Shown: positions 25,152-33,790, counted from the first letter of the stretch. The stretch is 64,000 nucleotides of DNA from Clostridia bacterium (GCA_017404985.1 JAFRBK010000026.1:28944-92943); one strand, 5' to 3'. A program made the numbers and translations. The notes: generated by a model from the sequence alone, not told the origin.

Positions 25152-25838
25152 ATGAAAACGCGATGCCTGCTGCTGCTCCTGTGCCTGATAGCGGCTGTTG
25201 TTCCTGCGCTGGCTGAACAGCCGGGGATTGCCGCCGCACCGGGACAGACGGTGATAGCCTTTCAGGAATATACCGGAATGGAATATGCAACATGGTTCCT
25301 GACCGGAAAGAAGGAGTATACGGTCCACGCGATGATGGTATCGAAAGACACCTCGTTTCATAACGAACTGGAAGTCACGGATTATACGGTGAAAAATGAC
25401 GGGGAAACAGTCATTCTGAAAGGCTGCCTGGGCGAAATGTGGGCTTCCAAATTGTCGAAGGTGGCTGATACTTATACAAAAGCAGACGGTACCGCGGTCA
25501 GCAGAGAGGATTTTGTAATAAAGGATCGGTTTATTGACCTCAAAACGAAGGCGGAACCGGAAGAGTATTATGCAATGCATGTTCCGCTGACGTTTTCCGT
25601 GACGGTGGAAACCGCATGGGGTGACGTCCTGCATACCAATCTGCCGAACGCGCCGCACGGCAGGGGAGACTATCTGGTATGCCGCAGGGGCGGAGACGGG
25701 GAGCCGGATCTTTCCGACGTTTGGATTCTCAACGGCGTTTTGTTTCCCGAATATTATGATATGGAAGACACTGATGGCCTGCCGGCAGAAAGCGCGGCAG
25801 GCCATCAGTATGCAATGGTTTTATTTCTGTGTTTGTGA
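25152..25838 (+). CDS. Secreted protein of unknown function
   Basis: About 228 residues. ATG 25152 is preferred to the TTG at 25146. The signal peptide ends V-P-A-L-A-E near residue 22. The body is rich in beta-type sequence with no recognised domain. The last 20 or so residues are encoded across a 12-bp inverted repeat at 25774-25807 and overlap the convergent gene by 18 bp, so the natural stop may have been lost and the tail gained by extension. It is 15 bases after the EAL gene and could share its transcript. Confidence 0.6.
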   Translation: MKTRCLLLLLCLIAAVVPALAEQPGIAAAPGQTVIAFQEYTGMEYATWFLTGKKEYTVHAMMVSKDTSFHNELEVTDYTVKNDGETVILKGCLGEMWASKLSKVADTYTKADGTAVSREDFVIKDRFIDLKTKAEPEEYYAMHVPLTFSVTVETAWGDVLHTNLPNAPHGRGDYLVCRRGGDGEPDLSDVWILNGVLFPEYYDMEDTDGLPAESAAGHQYAMVLFLCL

Positions 25839-27575
25839 ATGCTTCCATTCCGCTTCCATCAGTTTCTCTGCTTCCTCAGGAGACATGGGCTTTCCCCACA
25901 GGAAGCCCTGAATATAATCGCAGCCAATCTCCCGCAGGTCTTCCAGCTGGTCTGTTTCCTCGACGCCCTCAGCCACCACGCGGAAGTTCATCACATGGCC
26001 GATGGCGATAATGGCGGCGACATACTGCTTTGAGGCTTCGCCGGAGTGCATCTTGATGATAAAGGACTGATCCACCTTCAGCACATCCACCGGGAAGGAA
26101 TTCAGATAGCTCAGGGAGGAATAACCGGTGCCGAAATCATCAATCGCGATATGCACGCCAAGGGCTGTAATCTGGTGAATGCAGTCAATCGCCTTCTCCA
26201 CGGAATCAATCATGATGGATTCGGTGATCTCAATTTCCAGCTGTTCCGGCGGGAGCCCGCTCCGCTCCAGCGCGGTTTTGACCTCCTCCACGAAACCGTT
26301 CCGCAAAAGATGCCGTACGGAAGCGTTCACGCTGAGGACGACGCCGGAGTGGTATTTTTTCACCATTCTGCCGATGAATTCGGTGGCGCCGAAGAGTACT
26401 TCATGGTCAATCCGCTCCACCAGGCCGCTTTTCTCTGCCACGGGAATGAAATCCCCCGGAGGAATAAGGTTGCCGTTTTCATCCGTCATTCGGGCCAGCG
26501 CCTCAAATCCGCGAAGCCTGTGGTCCATGTCGAACTGGGGCTGCAGCTTGAAGAACAGGCGGCCTTTGTCCAGCGCTTCCCGGATCCTGCGGGCGGTTTC
26601 GATGGCCTGGCCGCTGTCGATCATGTCCTCCGTGAAGCGGCAGATATAACCGGTATGGTCCGTGGTTTTTGCCCGGATCATGGCGGCATAGGCATTGTCA
26701 AAAAGGGTTTCGCTGTCTTTGGCATCCGCCGGGAAGGATGCGTAACCGAAACTGGCGGAGAGGACGAAATCGCTGTCATCGATGACGATCTTTTCCTTCA
26801 GGGCTTCGGCATAGCATTCCACGCTCCGGTGAAGCATCTCCTCGGAATGATAATCCCGGATAATCACGGCGAACTCGTTTCCGTTCTGGCAGGCCACAAT
26901 ATCCCGGGTGCCTGTTTTGCCGCTTTCGGCAAGCTTCTGCCAGCGGTCGGCAAGCTGGACAAGCGCTTTGTCCCCTGCCTGCTGCCCCATGGCATTGTTG
27001 ATATTCTTGAAATAATTAAGGTTGATGAGGGCGATGGCAAAAGGCTCGTTTTTCCGGATCATGCCGTCCATGAGCTCCGTGACGGCGAAGCGGTTCGGCA
27101 GGCCGGTCAGCCGGTCCGTGAGGGCCTGATCCCGCATTTTGGCCTGAAAACTGGCGGAACGTTCGATGAAGGCCCGGAGAATGCTGACCGTGACGATCAT
27201 CAGAATATTGGTGAAGAAACCGGGAATGACCGAGTAGTTGCCCTGGATCATCCTAATCAGCAGCGACGGGAACTGAACCAGAAGCGCAACGATGGCTGCG
27301 ATGAAACCCGGCTTTTTATACAGAACCACCAGCATGACAATACAGAGATTATCGATTGAGGAAAATGCTCCGGTAAGCGTCCTGTGCATTACGCGCTGGT
27401 TGTTGATGATAATAAAGCCTTCCGACGCGGAAGTGAGATTCACAAAAACATTTGCGGCAATGTACACTGCGACAAGCGCAAAGAAACCCCATGCAGGAGC
27501 GGATTTGACAGTGAATTCATCCAGCATCTTTTCAACTCTGGTACGCCGGCTGAAGCGCTTTTTCCATTTTTCCAC
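25821..27575 (-). CDS. Membrane GGDEF(degenerate)-EAL protein, likely c-di-GMP phosphodiesterase
   Basis: 584 residues. About four to five membrane helices occupy residues 28-140, a GGDEF-like domain about 150-310 has its loop changed to Q-N-G-N-E-F, and an EAL domain covers about 325-575. EAL keeps F-E-A-L-A-R, N-A-S, E-I-T-E-S, D-D-F-G-T-G-Y-S-S and A-E-G-V-E, so phosphodiesterase activity is likely; the altered GGDEF loop could bind GTP as a regulator. It overlaps the convergent secreted-protein gene by 18 bp. Confidence 0.9.
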   Translation of the reverse strand: MEKWKKRFSRRTRVEKMLDEFTVKSAPAWGFFALVAVYIAANVFVNLTSASEGFIIINNQRVMHRTLTGAFSSIDNLCIVMLVVLYKKPGFIAAIVALLVQFPSLLIRMIQGNYSVIPGFFTNILMIVTVSILRAFIERSASFQAKMRDQALTDRLTGLPNRFAVTELMDGMIRKNEPFAIALINLNYFKNINNAMGQQAGDKALVQLADRWQKLAESGKTGTRDIVACQNGNEFAVIIRDYHSEEMLHRSVECYAEALKEKIVIDDSDFVLSASFGYASFPADAKDSETLFDNAYAAMIRAKTTDHTGYICRFTEDMIDSGQAIETARRIREALDKGRLFFKLQPQFDMDHRLRGFEALARMTDENGNLIPPGDFIPVAEKSGLVERIDHEVLFGATEFIGRMVKKYHSGVVLSVNASVRHLLRNGFVEEVKTALERSGLPPEQLEIEITESIMIDSVEKAIDCIHQITALGVHIAIDDFGTGYSSLSYLNSFPVDVLKVDQSFIIKMHSGEASKQYVAAIIAIGHVMNFRVVAEGVEETDQLEDLREIGCDYIQGFLWGKPMSPEEAEKLMEAEWKHSQTQK

Positions 27576-27684
27576 AGTGAAATAGTCTCCTTCTCCAAAG
27601 CCTGTGGCTACGAAAGACCCTGTTTCAGTATATCATGCGGCGGAACAAGTGTAAACCGCCAAAAAGAAAAGCACCGGAAAGAAA

Positions 27685-28116
27685 TCAGCGAAAGACGAAT
27701 ATTTGCGCCAGGAGGCTCAGCACAGCCGAAGCGGCGATCCAGATCCATCCGACGCGGACCATCCAGGAGCCAGACTCATGATTTTCCTCCTCCAGATGAA
27801 AGCGGGAAGGATTGTTTCTGTCATAGAACAGCGGAACGATGTCGCCCGGGCGCAGCTTCTGCTCCCAGTGGTACACGCGGGACTGAACCCGGTATTGCTT
27901 GCCTTCTGCGGAAAAGTCCAGCACCGGGTGATACCCGTATTTCCAGGAATACCGGCCGGTCGAATGGGCTTTTTTGACGTAATGCACAAACACGGCGTCG
28001 GCCTGCTCCAGTTCTGTTCTCTGGCGGCGGTTGTATCGCAGCATGGATATCAGGCCATAGGCTAGAAAAGCCCAGCCTGCCAGGGAAAAGGCGAGAAAAC
28101 ACCACAGCATTTTCAT
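27685..28116 (-). CDS. DUF3592-type membrane protein
   Basis: 143 residues with a hydrophobic helix at each end (about 5-27 and 117-140) around an extracytoplasmic beta domain. The centre (Y-H-P-V-L-D-F-S-A-E-G-K-Q-Y, then G-D-I-V-P-L-F-Y-D-R-N-N-P) is the DUF3592 pattern. Function unknown. It follows the secreted-protein gene by 16 bases on the same strand, so the pair is probably cotranscribed. Confidence 0.75.
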   Translation of the reverse strand: MKMLWCFLAFSLAGWAFLAYGLISMLRYNRRQRTELEQADAVFVHYVKKAHSTGRYSWKYGYHPVLDFSAEGKQYRVQSRVYHWEQKLRPGDIVPLFYDRNNPSRFHLEEENHESGSWMVRVGWIWIAASAVLSLLAQIFVFR

Positions 28117-28132
28117 CTTCAGGCACCGTCCG

Positions 28133-28882
28133 TCAATCCATCGGGCCGGCCGGATAATCCGAGTGGCTCACTTTGACCAGCAGCCCGGCCTCAAACCATG
28201 CGTCCGTATTCCAGGGGGTATACCATGCTTCCGAGATATCCGCCAGGAAGGCTTCCGGCCCGCCTTCATTGCCGGCAGCATAATCCTCGAAGATGAATTT
28301 TTCGGGCAGCGGCAGCCGGATCGCGATCTCCTCCAGATACGTGCAGGGCGACCAGTCATTCTGCACAGCTCTGTACTCATTTTCCGAAACCGGCGCGAAG
28401 CCGATGTAGCCGTCAACAGTTTCCGATGGAATCAGCTCATAGTGCGAGAATTCAAAGCTCCCCGGCGCATCTTTCAGGTCGCCGTCCACCACGCGCTCAC
28501 AGGCATCCAGCAGTTCCCGGTTCTTTTCCAGGTCCTGAACCAGCGTGCAGGAGAGGTCGGCTTCCCCGTCTCCGTCTGAATCAAAATAACCGCAGGTCAG
28601 CATTACGGCGACAGTGTACGCTGTCCCGTTCACAGCCACGGTATCCCAGGGCTTCAGGTTCTCAATCTGCGCCCCGTCATACCGGTCTTCCGAATAAACA
28701 GAAAGCCTGAACCAGCCCTCCTCCAGATGCCCGGCGTCCTCAACGCCGATGCAGTATTTCCCTTCCAGGGGCCCGGAACTGTCCCGGGCCGCCGGCTTTG
28801 GCAGCACGGATACCGGTCCGTCCGCGCAGGCGGCGCCGGCCAGCAGCAACACTGAGAGAAGCAAAACAACGATTTTTTTCAT
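28133..28882 (-). CDS. Secreted protein of unknown function, paralogue of 8789-9403
   Basis: About 249 residues from the second Met of an M-G-M-K-K start. Signal peptide ends G-A-A-C-A-D; the Cys near residue 20 (A-G-A-A-C) could also be a lipobox. The part around residues 40-95 matches by eye the secreted protein at 8789-9403 (L-E-G-x-Y/F, Y-x-E-x-R-Y, L-K-x-x-D, V-x-G-x-x-x-T-V). A D-S-D-G-D-G-E-A-D segment near residue 103 looks like a Ca-binding loop. First gene of a pair with the DUF3592 gene; TATAAT on the minus strand at 28911-28916. Confidence 0.65.
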   Translation of the reverse strand: MKKIVVLLLSVLLLAGAACADGPVSVLPKPAARDSSGPLEGKYCIGVEDAGHLEEGWFRLSVYSEDRYDGAQIENLKPWDTVAVNGTAYTVAVMLTCGYFDSDGDGEADLSCTLVQDLEKNRELLDACERVVDGDLKDAPGSFEFSHYELIPSETVDGYIGFAPVSENEYRAVQNDWSPCTYLEEIAIRLPLPEKFIFEDYAAGNEGGPEAFLADISEAWYTPWNTDAWFEAGLLVKVSHSDYPAGPMD

Positions 28883-28953
28883 GCCCATGTCCTCCGTTTA
28901 TGCGCTATTATACCACAAAGAATCCATGGCTGAAAAGGAACGTTCAGGATGAA

Positions 28954-28982
28954 ATGACAAGACGAATCAATGATGGTATAAT
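28954..28982 (+). promoter_or_regulatory. Promoter of the MATE exporter gene
   Basis: ATGACA, 17-bp spacer, TATAAT. Confidence 0.65.
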
Positions 28983-29036
28983 CCCTCATGGCTTCCGGGA
29001 GGAAAAAAGGCGGGAAACGCGGAAGGGGGAAACACG

Positions 29037-30428
29037 GTGAGAGCCAAAGGCAGGTTTGACTGGGCGATGCTGGGCACTGTGTTTGCCCTGGCCTGGCCCA
29101 CCATGCTCGAGCAGCTGACCCAGACCGCCGTGCAGTATATCGACACGGCCATGGTGGGGTCCCTGGGCACTGAAGCCACCGCTGCCGTCGGCGCAACCGG
29201 CACCGTGAACTGGATGATTGGCAGCATCGTTTCCGCGGCCGGCGTCGGTTTCCTGGCCTATATTGCCCGGAATATCGGGGCGGGGGAACCGGAGGCGGCG
29301 AAAAAAGCCAGCGCCCAGGCCTGTATGATTACCCTGGTGCTTGGTACTGTGCTGACGGCGGTCACCGTGTCGCTTTCCGGCCGGATTCCGGCCTGGATGC
29401 AGGCGGATCCTGCCATCCGGGATCTGGCATCCCGGTATTTCCGGATTTTGTATTGGCCGATGCTGTTCCGCACCGCCTCCATTCTGCTGGCCACTGTGCT
29501 CCGTGCCGCCGGGGATACACGCACGCCCATGCGCGTAGGCCTGGTGGTAAATGGGCTGAACATTCTGCTGAACTTTTTCCTGATCTATCCGGCCCGACAG
29601 GTGAACCTGTTTGGACTGGCCGTATCCCTGCCCGGCGCAGGCCTCGGAGTGGAGGGGGCAGCCCTGGCCAGTGCGCTCTGCTTTGTTTATGGCGGTGCTG
29701 CCATGTTCCGGGCGGTATGGAAGCATCCGGCGGTTTCCCCAAAGGGGTATTCGCTCCGGCCGAACCCGGTTATTCTGCGGCCCTGTTTCCGGGTGGCGCT
29801 GCCCAACCTGGCGCAGCGCTTTGGGACCTGTTTCGGATATGTGGTGTTCGCTTCAATGATCAACGGCCTGGGCGGGACTTCCACCGCCGCCCATACCATT
29901 GCGAATACGGTGGAAAGCCTCTTTTATATTCCCGGCTACGGCATGCAGACGGCCGCGGCCACTCTGAGCGGAAACGCCTGGGGAGCGAAGGACCACGATC
30001 GGCTGAAGCGCCTGGGCAGCACGGTGCTTCCTCTGGAAGTCTGCCTGATGGTTTTCTCCGGCGCCGCGCTTTTCCTGACCGCGGAACCGCTGGTTCGCCT
30101 GTTTACCCGGGATGAGAACGTAGTTCGCCTGGGGACGACGGTGCTTCGTATGGTGGCGGTTTCCGAGCCTTTCTACGGTGTACCCATCGTTGTGGAAGGG
30201 CTTATGCAGGGCGTCGGAAAAACGACGGCTCCCTTTGTTTATAACATTATCGGCATGTGGGCCGTGCGGATTGCCGGCACCTTTATCTGTATCCGTGTGC
30301 TGCATCTGGGGCTCGAGGCGGCCTGGGGCTGCATGATCGGCCATAACCTGCTGCTCTTTTTCCTGTTTACCTGTCACTACCTGACCGGGCGGTGGGACCC
30401 GTTTCAGAAAAAAAGCAGGGCGGCGTGA
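29037..30428 (+). CDS. MATE-family multidrug/cation antiporter
   Basis: 463 residues with twelve hydrophobic helices in two homologous halves. The N-terminal W-P-T-M-L-E-Q-L and D-T-A-M-V-G-S-L-G segments and the mid-protein A-A-H-T-I-A-N element are standard for MATE proteins. It exports organic cations or drugs using Na+ or H+. The GTG start is supported by GGGGG 7 bases upstream. The substrate cannot be inferred from the neighbours; GH127 follows after 70 bases with its own promoter. Confidence 0.93.
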   Translation: MRAKGRFDWAMLGTVFALAWPTMLEQLTQTAVQYIDTAMVGSLGTEATAAVGATGTVNWMIGSIVSAAGVGFLAYIARNIGAGEPEAAKKASAQACMITLVLGTVLTAVTVSLSGRIPAWMQADPAIRDLASRYFRILYWPMLFRTASILLATVLRAAGDTRTPMRVGLVVNGLNILLNFFLIYPARQVNLFGLAVSLPGAGLGVEGAALASALCFVYGGAAMFRAVWKHPAVSPKGYSLRPNPVILRPCFRVALPNLAQRFGTCFGYVVFASMINGLGGTSTAAHTIANTVESLFYIPGYGMQTAAATLSGNAWGAKDHDRLKRLGSTVLPLEVCLMVFSGAALFLTAEPLVRLFTRDENVVRLGTTVLRMVAVSEPFYGVPIVVEGLMQGVGKTTAPFVYNIIGMWAVRIAGTFICIRVLHLGLEAAWGCMIGHNLLLFFLFTCHYLTGRWDPFQKKSRAA

Positions 30429-30434
30429 TTCCGC

Positions 30435-30463
30435 TTGTGCCATGCCGGCGGTTCTGATACAAT
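30435..30463 (+). promoter_or_regulatory. Promoter of the GH127 gene
   Basis: TTGTGC, 17-bp spacer, TACAAT. Confidence 0.55.
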
Positions 30464-30499
30464 GGAAAAAAGAAAAAATCGACAGGGGAGGCGGAGCGG

Positions 30500-32512
30500 A
30501 TGATCAGCCCGAAGGATGTCCGTATCACCGACGAATTCTGGCAGACGGAGCAGGAGCTTGTGCGCACGGAAGTGATTCCGTATCAGTGGGAGGCGTTGAA
30601 CGACCGCGTTCCGGGGGCAGCTCCCAGCTTTGCGATCCATAATTTCCGGGCGGCGCGGTCGCTGCGGGAGCGGTCCCATGCGCCTGGTTTCCGGGCGCCG
30701 GTATTCGGAAATGTACCCTTTGAGGTGCTGCCGGAGGACCCTGAACATCCGGATCCGGAGCGGTTTTACGGCTTCGTGTTCCAGGATACGGATCTGTATA
30801 AATGGATCGAGGCGGTGGCCTATTCCCTGATGCGCCACCCGGACGCCGAACTGCAGGCGACGGCGGACGGGGCGATCCGCCTGATTGCGGAAGCCCAGGC
30901 GGAGGATGGGTATCTGGATACCTATTATATTCTGAACGGGCGGGACAGAACCTTTACCAACCTGCGGGACCATCACGAGCTGTACTGCTTCGGCCATCTG
31001 ACGGAAGCCGCCGTGGCATATCACCAGGCGACGGGAAACGGGATGCTGCTGGAGGTGGCGGAACGGTTCGCGGGGTATATTGCGGAGAAAATCGGCCCGG
31101 AAGAGGGAAAGAAGCACGGCTACCCCGGCCACGAAATCGCGGAAATGGCGCTGGTCCGCCTGTATGAGGAAACCGGGAAGGATGAATACCTGCGGCTGAG
31201 CCGGTATTTTATTGACGAGCGCGGGAAGGAGCCGAACTGGTTCGCGCTGGAGGGAAACCCGCCGCCGGAGTATGAAAAGCCGGAAATCCCTTATTCCTAC
31301 TATCAGGCACACCGCCCCGTGCGGGAACAGGATGAGGCGAAAGGCCACGCGGTGCGGGCCATGTATCTGTACAGCGGAATGGCGGATATCGCCCGGCTGA
31401 CGGGGGATGAGTCGCTGAAGGAAGCCTGCCGCGCCCTGTTCCGGAGCACGACCCGCGAAAAGATGTATATTACCGGCGGCGTGGGCTCCACCCATATCGG
31501 TGAAGCATTTACCTTTCCCTTTGACCTGCCGAACGACCTTGCATATACGGAATCCTGCGCTGCCATCGGGCTTTGCTTCTTCGCACGCAGAATGCTGGAG
31601 CTGGAGGCAAGGGCGGAATACGCCGACGTGATGGAGCGGGCTCTGTATAACAATGTGCTGAGCGGGATTGCCCTGGACGGAAAGAGCTTTTTCTATGTCA
31701 ATCCGCTGGAGGTCTGGCCGGAGGCGACTCACCGGGATGCCCGCAAGCTTCATGTCAAGCCGGTGCGCCAGAAATGGTTCGGCTGCGCCTGCTGCCCGCC
31801 GAATATCGCGAGGCTGCTGGGCTCGCTCGGCTCCTATGCCTATACGGAGCGGGACAACACGCTGTATGTCCACCTGTATATGGGATCGGAAGTCACCCTG
31901 CACAGGGAGAGCGGAGAGGTTCGCGTGCGGGTTGCGGTGGACCGGGAGGATCCGGAACGGTGGACGGTTCGGATCCGGATATACGCGGCGGCAAAGGATT
32001 TCACCCTGGCGCTGCGGATTCCCGGGTGGAGCCGGGAGTGTGTTCTCCGCGGCGCGGAAGGCGCCGAAAACAGGGAGGAAAACGGATACATTTACCTGCG
32101 GAAAGATTGGAAAGACGGGGAGGAAATCACGCTGGAACTGCCCTGCCCGGTGCGCTTCCTTCGCGCGGACAGCCGCGTCAGGGAAGACAGCGGGAAGATT
32201 GCTGTGATGCACGGGCCCTTCGTTTACTGCCTGGAGGAGTGGGATAACGGGAAAAACCTGAACCTTGTCTCCATCCGGCGCGGGACCAGGCCGGAGGAGG
32301 TTGCTTTTGAAAAAGCGGAGGTTGCCGGGCGGCCGGTAACCGTGCTGCGGGTGCCTGGGCAGCGGGAGGAGGAAGTGACGGACCGGGGCCTGTATTACGA
32401 GGCGGAATGCGCCGGAACGGAGGCAGGGCCGGTGACCCTGGCCATGATTCCGTATTACGCCTGGGCGAACCGGGGGGAGAATGAAATGCAGGTATGGACC
32501 AGAATTTTTTAA
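30500..32512 (+). CDS. Beta-L-arabinofuranosidase, glycoside hydrolase family 127
   Basis: 670 residues, close to the family norm. The zinc/cysteine centre known from HypBA1 is visible: Glu351-x-Cys353 in T-E-S-C and the Cys431-Cys432 pair in G-C-A-C-C-P-P-N; the first Cys of that pair is the expected nucleophile. K-H-G-Y-P-G-H-E and D-F-A-M/I-type helices fit the (alpha/alpha)6 barrel, and the last 180 residues are beta-rich. It has no signal peptide, so it removes beta-L-arabinofuranose from imported oligosaccharides, complementing the GH51 enzyme. GAGGCGG-type site before ATG 30500. Confidence 0.93.
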   Translation: MISPKDVRITDEFWQTEQELVRTEVIPYQWEALNDRVPGAAPSFAIHNFRAARSLRERSHAPGFRAPVFGNVPFEVLPEDPEHPDPERFYGFVFQDTDLYKWIEAVAYSLMRHPDAELQATADGAIRLIAEAQAEDGYLDTYYILNGRDRTFTNLRDHHELYCFGHLTEAAVAYHQATGNGMLLEVAERFAGYIAEKIGPEEGKKHGYPGHEIAEMALVRLYEETGKDEYLRLSRYFIDERGKEPNWFALEGNPPPEYEKPEIPYSYYQAHRPVREQDEAKGHAVRAMYLYSGMADIARLTGDESLKEACRALFRSTTREKMYITGGVGSTHIGEAFTFPFDLPNDLAYTESCAAIGLCFFARRMLELEARAEYADVMERALYNNVLSGIALDGKSFFYVNPLEVWPEATHRDARKLHVKPVRQKWFGCACCPPNIARLLGSLGSYAYTERDNTLYVHLYMGSEVTLHRESGEVRVRVAVDREDPERWTVRIRIYAAAKDFTLALRIPGWSRECVLRGAEGAENREENGYIYLRKDWKDGEEITLELPCPVRFLRADSRVREDSGKIAVMHGPFVYCLEEWDNGKNLNLVSIRRGTRPEEVAFEKAEVAGRPVTVLRVPGQREEEVTDRGLYYEAECAGTEAGPVTLAMIPYYAWANRGENEMQVWTRIF

Positions 32513-32519
32513 ATTTCTG

Positions 32520-32559
32520 CTGCCACATTTCCAAACCATGCGTATCAACATATGACAGC
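32520..32559 (+). promoter_or_regulatory. Conserved bipartite motif upstream of the SH3b double-glycine gene
   Basis: CTGCCA, 14 bases, GCGTATCAA, then ATGACA, at the same internal spacing as upstream of LysM genes A and B; the second half ends 75 nt before the start. It begins 7 bp after the GH127 stop. Confidence 0.72.
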
Positions 32560-32622
32560 CCTGAGGGAGGATGAAGAAAAGAAATGAACAATCAACGAAA
32601 TGATTTAAAGGAGGACGAACCC

Positions 32623-32919
32623 ATGAGCGAAAAGAACGAAATGTTTGAACTGAATGCTGACCAGCTGGAGCAGGTCATCGGCGGTGTGAACAAGACCGTG
32701 AATACCGGCACAAACGACAAGGCCGCGATCCGCAAGGGCCCCGGCAAGGGCTACGGCCAGATCACTTCCATCGTGAACGGCACTCCCGTAAACACGATCA
32801 GCGACCCGGTGTGGGATGATGTGTCCGGCAGGCATTTTATTGAGATCGAGTTCTACGACAGGAACGGCATTTTCCGGACCGGCTGGATCGCGACGTCTCT
32901 GATCGGCATGAAGCGGTAA
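32623..32919 (+). CDS. Double-glycine leader peptide fused to an SH3b domain (copy C)
   Basis: 98 residues. ATG 32623 is preferred over 32584 since AAAGGAGG lies 8 bases upstream. Leader residues 1-21 carry Leu10, Gln14-Leu15, Val18 and Gly20-Gly21, the C39-peptidase pattern. The 77-residue remainder has N-D-K-A eleven residues after the GG, then an SH3b domain (A-I-R-K-G-P-G-K-G-Y-G near the start, G-W-I-A-T-S-L-I near the end). So it joins the same type of leader to another wall-binding fold. No Sec signal. It has its own upstream motif and a downstream hairpin and is a single-gene unit. Confidence 0.82.
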   Translation: MSEKNEMFELNADQLEQVIGGVNKTVNTGTNDKAAIRKGPGKGYGQITSIVNGTPVNTISDPVWDDVSGRHFIEIEFYDRNGIFRTGWIATSLIGMKR

Positions 32920-32936
32920 ACACGGCATACAGCCCG

Positions 32937-32960
32937 GGGAGACAGATGATTCTGTCTCCC
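32937..32960 (+). terminator. Terminator-like hairpin after the SH3b double-glycine gene
   Basis: 9-bp stem GGGAGACAG/CTGTCTCCC with a 6-base loop, followed by a weak T-rich stretch (TGTTTGCTGT). Confidence 0.6.
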
Positions 32961-33052
32961 TGTTTGCTGTCCCGCGGGGGAACTTTTTCTGTTTCTCCGC
33001 GTCTGACAGTGTGCGGGCGGAAAAACGCCCTGAAGAAAGGATGAAGCTGAAT

Positions 33053-33739
33053 ATGAGAAAACTGATGATCCTGGTGCTGGCCCTGATGATGCTGGCCGGT
33101 GCGGCGGCAGCGGAAACGAAAATCACTGTCAGCGGAACCGGGGAAACGCGAATCAGCGCGGATACTGCGGTGATCTCCCTGGGCGTCAACGCCCGGGACA
33201 GGGATGTGCTGGCAGCGCAGAAAAAGGTGAACGAAGCCATCGCGGCCATCCGGAAAGCCCTGGCGGAAAAGGGCGTGAAAGAGGAAGACACCAGCACGGA
33301 ATATATCAATATCTACGCGATCTATGATTACAAGGGCGACCAGGAACAGCTGGCTGCCTATAACGCTTCTTCCACGCTTGCCATTCGGGTCACGGATCCG
33401 GATGACGTCGGCGCCCTGATTGACGCTGCTTTTGCAGCCGGGGCCAACACGCTGAACGGTATTTCCTTCTCCGCCTCGGAAACCGAAGAGGCGAAGGCCG
33501 AAGCCATGAAAAAGGCGATGGAGGATGCACGGGCAAAGGCGGAAATTCTGGCAGGAGCCGCCGGGCTGAAGGTTTCAGGAATCGAAACCATTTCCGAAGG
33601 CGGCGTGGCCAGCTATGAAAACACGGTCGGCAATTTTTACGCCAAAGGCCGGGAGGAAAGCATGGATGCCGGAACCGTGGTGCAGGCGGCCAAGCTGGTG
33701 ATTACTGCGACCGTCAGCGTCACTTTCACCGCGGAATAA
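33053..33739 (+). CDS. Secreted SIMPL (DUF541) domain protein
   Basis: About 228 residues with a signal peptide (M-R-K-L-M-I-L-V... ending A-A-A-E). The mature part starts K-I-T-V-S-G-T-G-E and continues as one SIMPL domain to the end, including I-x-L-G-V-x-A and the E-A-K-A-E-A-M-K-K-A-M-E-D-A-R-A-K-A-E helix. Family members form oligomers at the cell surface; the molecular role is not defined. Start could also be ATG 33041; the A/G-rich site fits neither perfectly. Confidence 0.85.
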   Translation: MRKLMILVLALMMLAGAAAAETKITVSGTGETRISADTAVISLGVNARDRDVLAAQKKVNEAIAAIRKALAEKGVKEEDTSTEYINIYAIYDYKGDQEQLAAYNASSTLAIRVTDPDDVGALIDAAFAAGANTLNGISFSASETEEAKAEAMKKAMEDARAKAEILAGAAGLKVSGIETISEGGVASYENTVGNFYAKGREESMDAGTVVQAAKLVITATVSVTFTAE

Positions 33740-33772
33740 AAAAACCGGAGGCGGGGATTTCCCTCTGCCTCC
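33738..33772 (-). terminator. Terminator between convergent SIMPL and YdcF-like genes
   Basis: GGAGGC/GCCTCC with an inner GGG/CCC stem; seven T on the minus strand and TTTATG on the plus strand. Confidence 0.65.
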
Positions 33773-33790
33773 TTTATGAAGGAGTCCCGT

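Noticed and set aside
30404-32551. 715-codon minus-strand frame opposite GH127
   Set aside because: GH127 active-site residues are all on the plus strand; the antisense translation is Arg/Pro-rich without motifs.
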